The position numbers and the translations under genes were made by a program. Below are positions 5,995 to 6,894 of a DNA stretch of 6,894 nucleotides, one piece after another. Below the pieces are notes generated by a model. That model did not search any database. It was not told the DNA's origin and saw only the letters and a program-made list of their open reading frames with translations. The first letter of the stretch is position 1. The number at the start of each line of letters is the position of its first letter. Source of the stretch: TMED108 sp964386795 (lineage in GTDB: Bacteria > Fidelibacterota > Marinisomatia > Marinisomatales > TCS55). Location of the stretch: the NCBI GenBank assembly GCA_964386795.1, contig CAYLUE010000067.1, positions 1 to 6,894 on the forward strand, written 5' to 3'.

Positions 5995-6894
5995 TCATCT
6001 TATTTTATCTATTTCTTCCTGAGAGAAATCATCAACATTGATTATATCATCCGTTAGTTTAGTGTATTCAATGAGTTGGTTTCCTTGATCTTTTGAAACA
6101 ACACCCCCTTCAATTGCTGAATCGACTAGCTCATTATAATTGTTACCTTGGATTAGGCCTTTCTTTTTAGCTTTGTTAATTTTTAACTTTAAAGGTTGGC
6201 ACATTTCATATAATTCTAGAGCTTTGTTCATTTGTGCATAATGATTAGTTGGCTCTTCATTGAGATAAATACCTTGTATTAAGTTTTCTCTGGTTTTTGT
6301 TTTACGTGAGATTAATCTTCCTATTTTTAAAGTTTCATCAATTGTTGGGCCTGAAAAATTTCTTCCCAGAGGAAAAATAAGAAAGCGCAATAAAGATGCA
6401 ATTAATTTATTCGGAAAGTTAGAGAGAGTTTGGTGAATCTTCTCTTGAGCTTCATTAATCAATGTTTTTTGTGTCCAATGAACAAGAGGGAGTTCAGCTT
6501 CTTTATCTCCGATATCCTCATAATATTTTAGTGAGGTGCTGGCCAAATATAAGGAACTTAGAACATCTCCAAGTCGTGCTGATATGGTTTCTTTTCTCTT
6601 TAATGAACCACCTATAACTAACATTGAAACATCTGTGAGTAAGGCAAAAGCAGCACTGAATCGATTTATTTGCTTATAGTATATTGCTGTTTCATCTAAC
6701 ACTGGGCTGTCGGTATATCTATTTGTTATGCCTCTTACTAAGGAGCGAGCAGCATTAGAAATTGTATAACCCACATGATTAAAGAAATGGATATCAAATT
6801 GTTCAATCGCCTCTGTTTGATCTTCCAAGTTAACTGCTGCTATTTCTTTAAGTACATAAGGATGACACCTAAAAGCACCCTGACCAAAAATAAT
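5995..6894 (-). CDS. fadE: FadE-type acyl-CoA dehydrogenase, C-terminal part (runs off right edge)
   Basis: This is the 3' part of the acyl-CoA dehydrogenase for the first step of fatty-acid beta-oxidation. The frame stays open to the window edge, giving 299 visible residues of a protein that is about 815 residues in E. coli. No start codon should be assigned here: the frame continues upstream of an internal TTG at 6828 with IIFGQGAFRCHPYVLKE, which is conserved FadE sequence. Further matches to the FadE C-terminal region (DUF1974) are SNAARSLVRG, YYKQINRFSAAFALLTDVSM, GGSLKRKETISARLGDVLS near 95-113, LYLAS, LPLVHW, FPNKLIASLLRFLIFPLGR and the terminal INVDDFSQEE. The FAD- and substrate-binding domains and the active-site base lie outside the window. 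No frameshift or internal stop is visible. The stop (TGA) is 49 bases from the end of convergent ugd. Confidence 0.93.
   Translation of the reverse strand: MIFGQGAFRCHPYVLKEIAAVNLEDQTEAIEQFDIHFFNHVGYTISNAARSLVRGITNRYTDSPVLDETAIYYKQINRFSAAFALLTDVSMLVIGGSLKRKETISARLGDVLSSLYLASTSLKYYEDIGDKEAELPLVHWTQKTLINEAQEKIHQTLSNFPNKLIASLLRFLIFPLGRNFSGPTIDETLKIGRLISRKTKTRENLIQGIYLNEEPTNHYAQMNKALELYEMCQPLKLKINKAKKKGLIQGNNYNELVDSAIEGGVVSKDQGNQLIEYTKLTDDIINVDDFSQEEIDKIR

Noticed and set aside
6826..6828. TTG at 6826-6828 as the start of a separate 277-residue gene
   Set aside because: The frame continues upstream to the window edge with conserved FadE sequence (FGQGAFRCHPYVL), so this is an internal Leu codon of a truncated fadE.
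1..6894. A new defence, mobile or otherwise undescribed system
   Set aside because: Every substantial gene belongs to a well-known metabolic or transport family. No transposase, integrase, toxin-antitoxin pair, repeat array or unexplained large ORF is visible.

Overview
This window is about 6.9 kb of AT-rich bacterial chromosome with six genes packed tightly together and no long gene-free stretch. The best-matching proteins (a YadG/YadH-type ABC exporter, IspA, a short Ugd and a FadE-type acyl-CoA dehydrogenase) all look gammaproteobacterial. Two genes of the mevalonate pathway sit among them, although most gammaproteobacteria make isoprenoids by the MEP (dxs/ispC) route. Low GC, a gammaproteobacterial backbone and mevalonate genes together fit Legionella/Coxiella-like lineages. 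That placement is an inference from gene content, not from a marker gene.

Layout. Positions 60-1753 (+) hold the ATPase and permease of an ABC-2 transporter (yadG, yadH), overlapping by 4 bases. Positions 1759-2649 (-) hold farnesyl diphosphate synthase (ispA), which converges on yadH with a 5-base gap. An 88-base divergent intergenic region (2650-2737) then separates ispA from a two-gene plus-strand operon. That operon is mvaD (diphosphomevalonate decarboxylase, most likely with a TTG start at 2738) followed by an overlapping GHMP kinase that best fits phosphomevalonate kinase (mvaK2, 3690-4682). A clear hairpin plus T-tract terminator lies at 4712-4743. Next comes ugd (UDP-glucose 6-dehydrogenase, 4767-5945). 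The C-terminal part of fadE lies on the minus strand (5995-6894) and runs off the right edge.

How the genes work together. The two mevalonate enzymes carry out consecutive steps: phosphomevalonate to diphosphomevalonate to isopentenyl diphosphate (IPP). The divergent ispA then condenses IPP and DMAPP into farnesyl diphosphate, the precursor for undecaprenyl carriers and quinone side chains. Positions 1759-4682 are therefore a lower-isoprenoid cluster transcribed outward from one short intergenic region. HMG-CoA synthase, HMG-CoA reductase, mevalonate kinase and IPP isomerase are not in the window and must lie elsewhere if the pathway is complete. The exporter, ugd (UDP-glucuronate for surface polysaccharide or lipid A modification) and fadE (first step of fatty-acid beta-oxidation) are functionally separate neighbours.

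I found no mobile element, CRISPR array, tRNA or rRNA, and nothing that supports a new kind of biological system. The points worth a second look are the mevalonate/ispA arrangement, residue changes in the Ugd, IspA and MvaD motifs, the shared divergent promoter region and a possible tiny leader ORF at the start of yadG.
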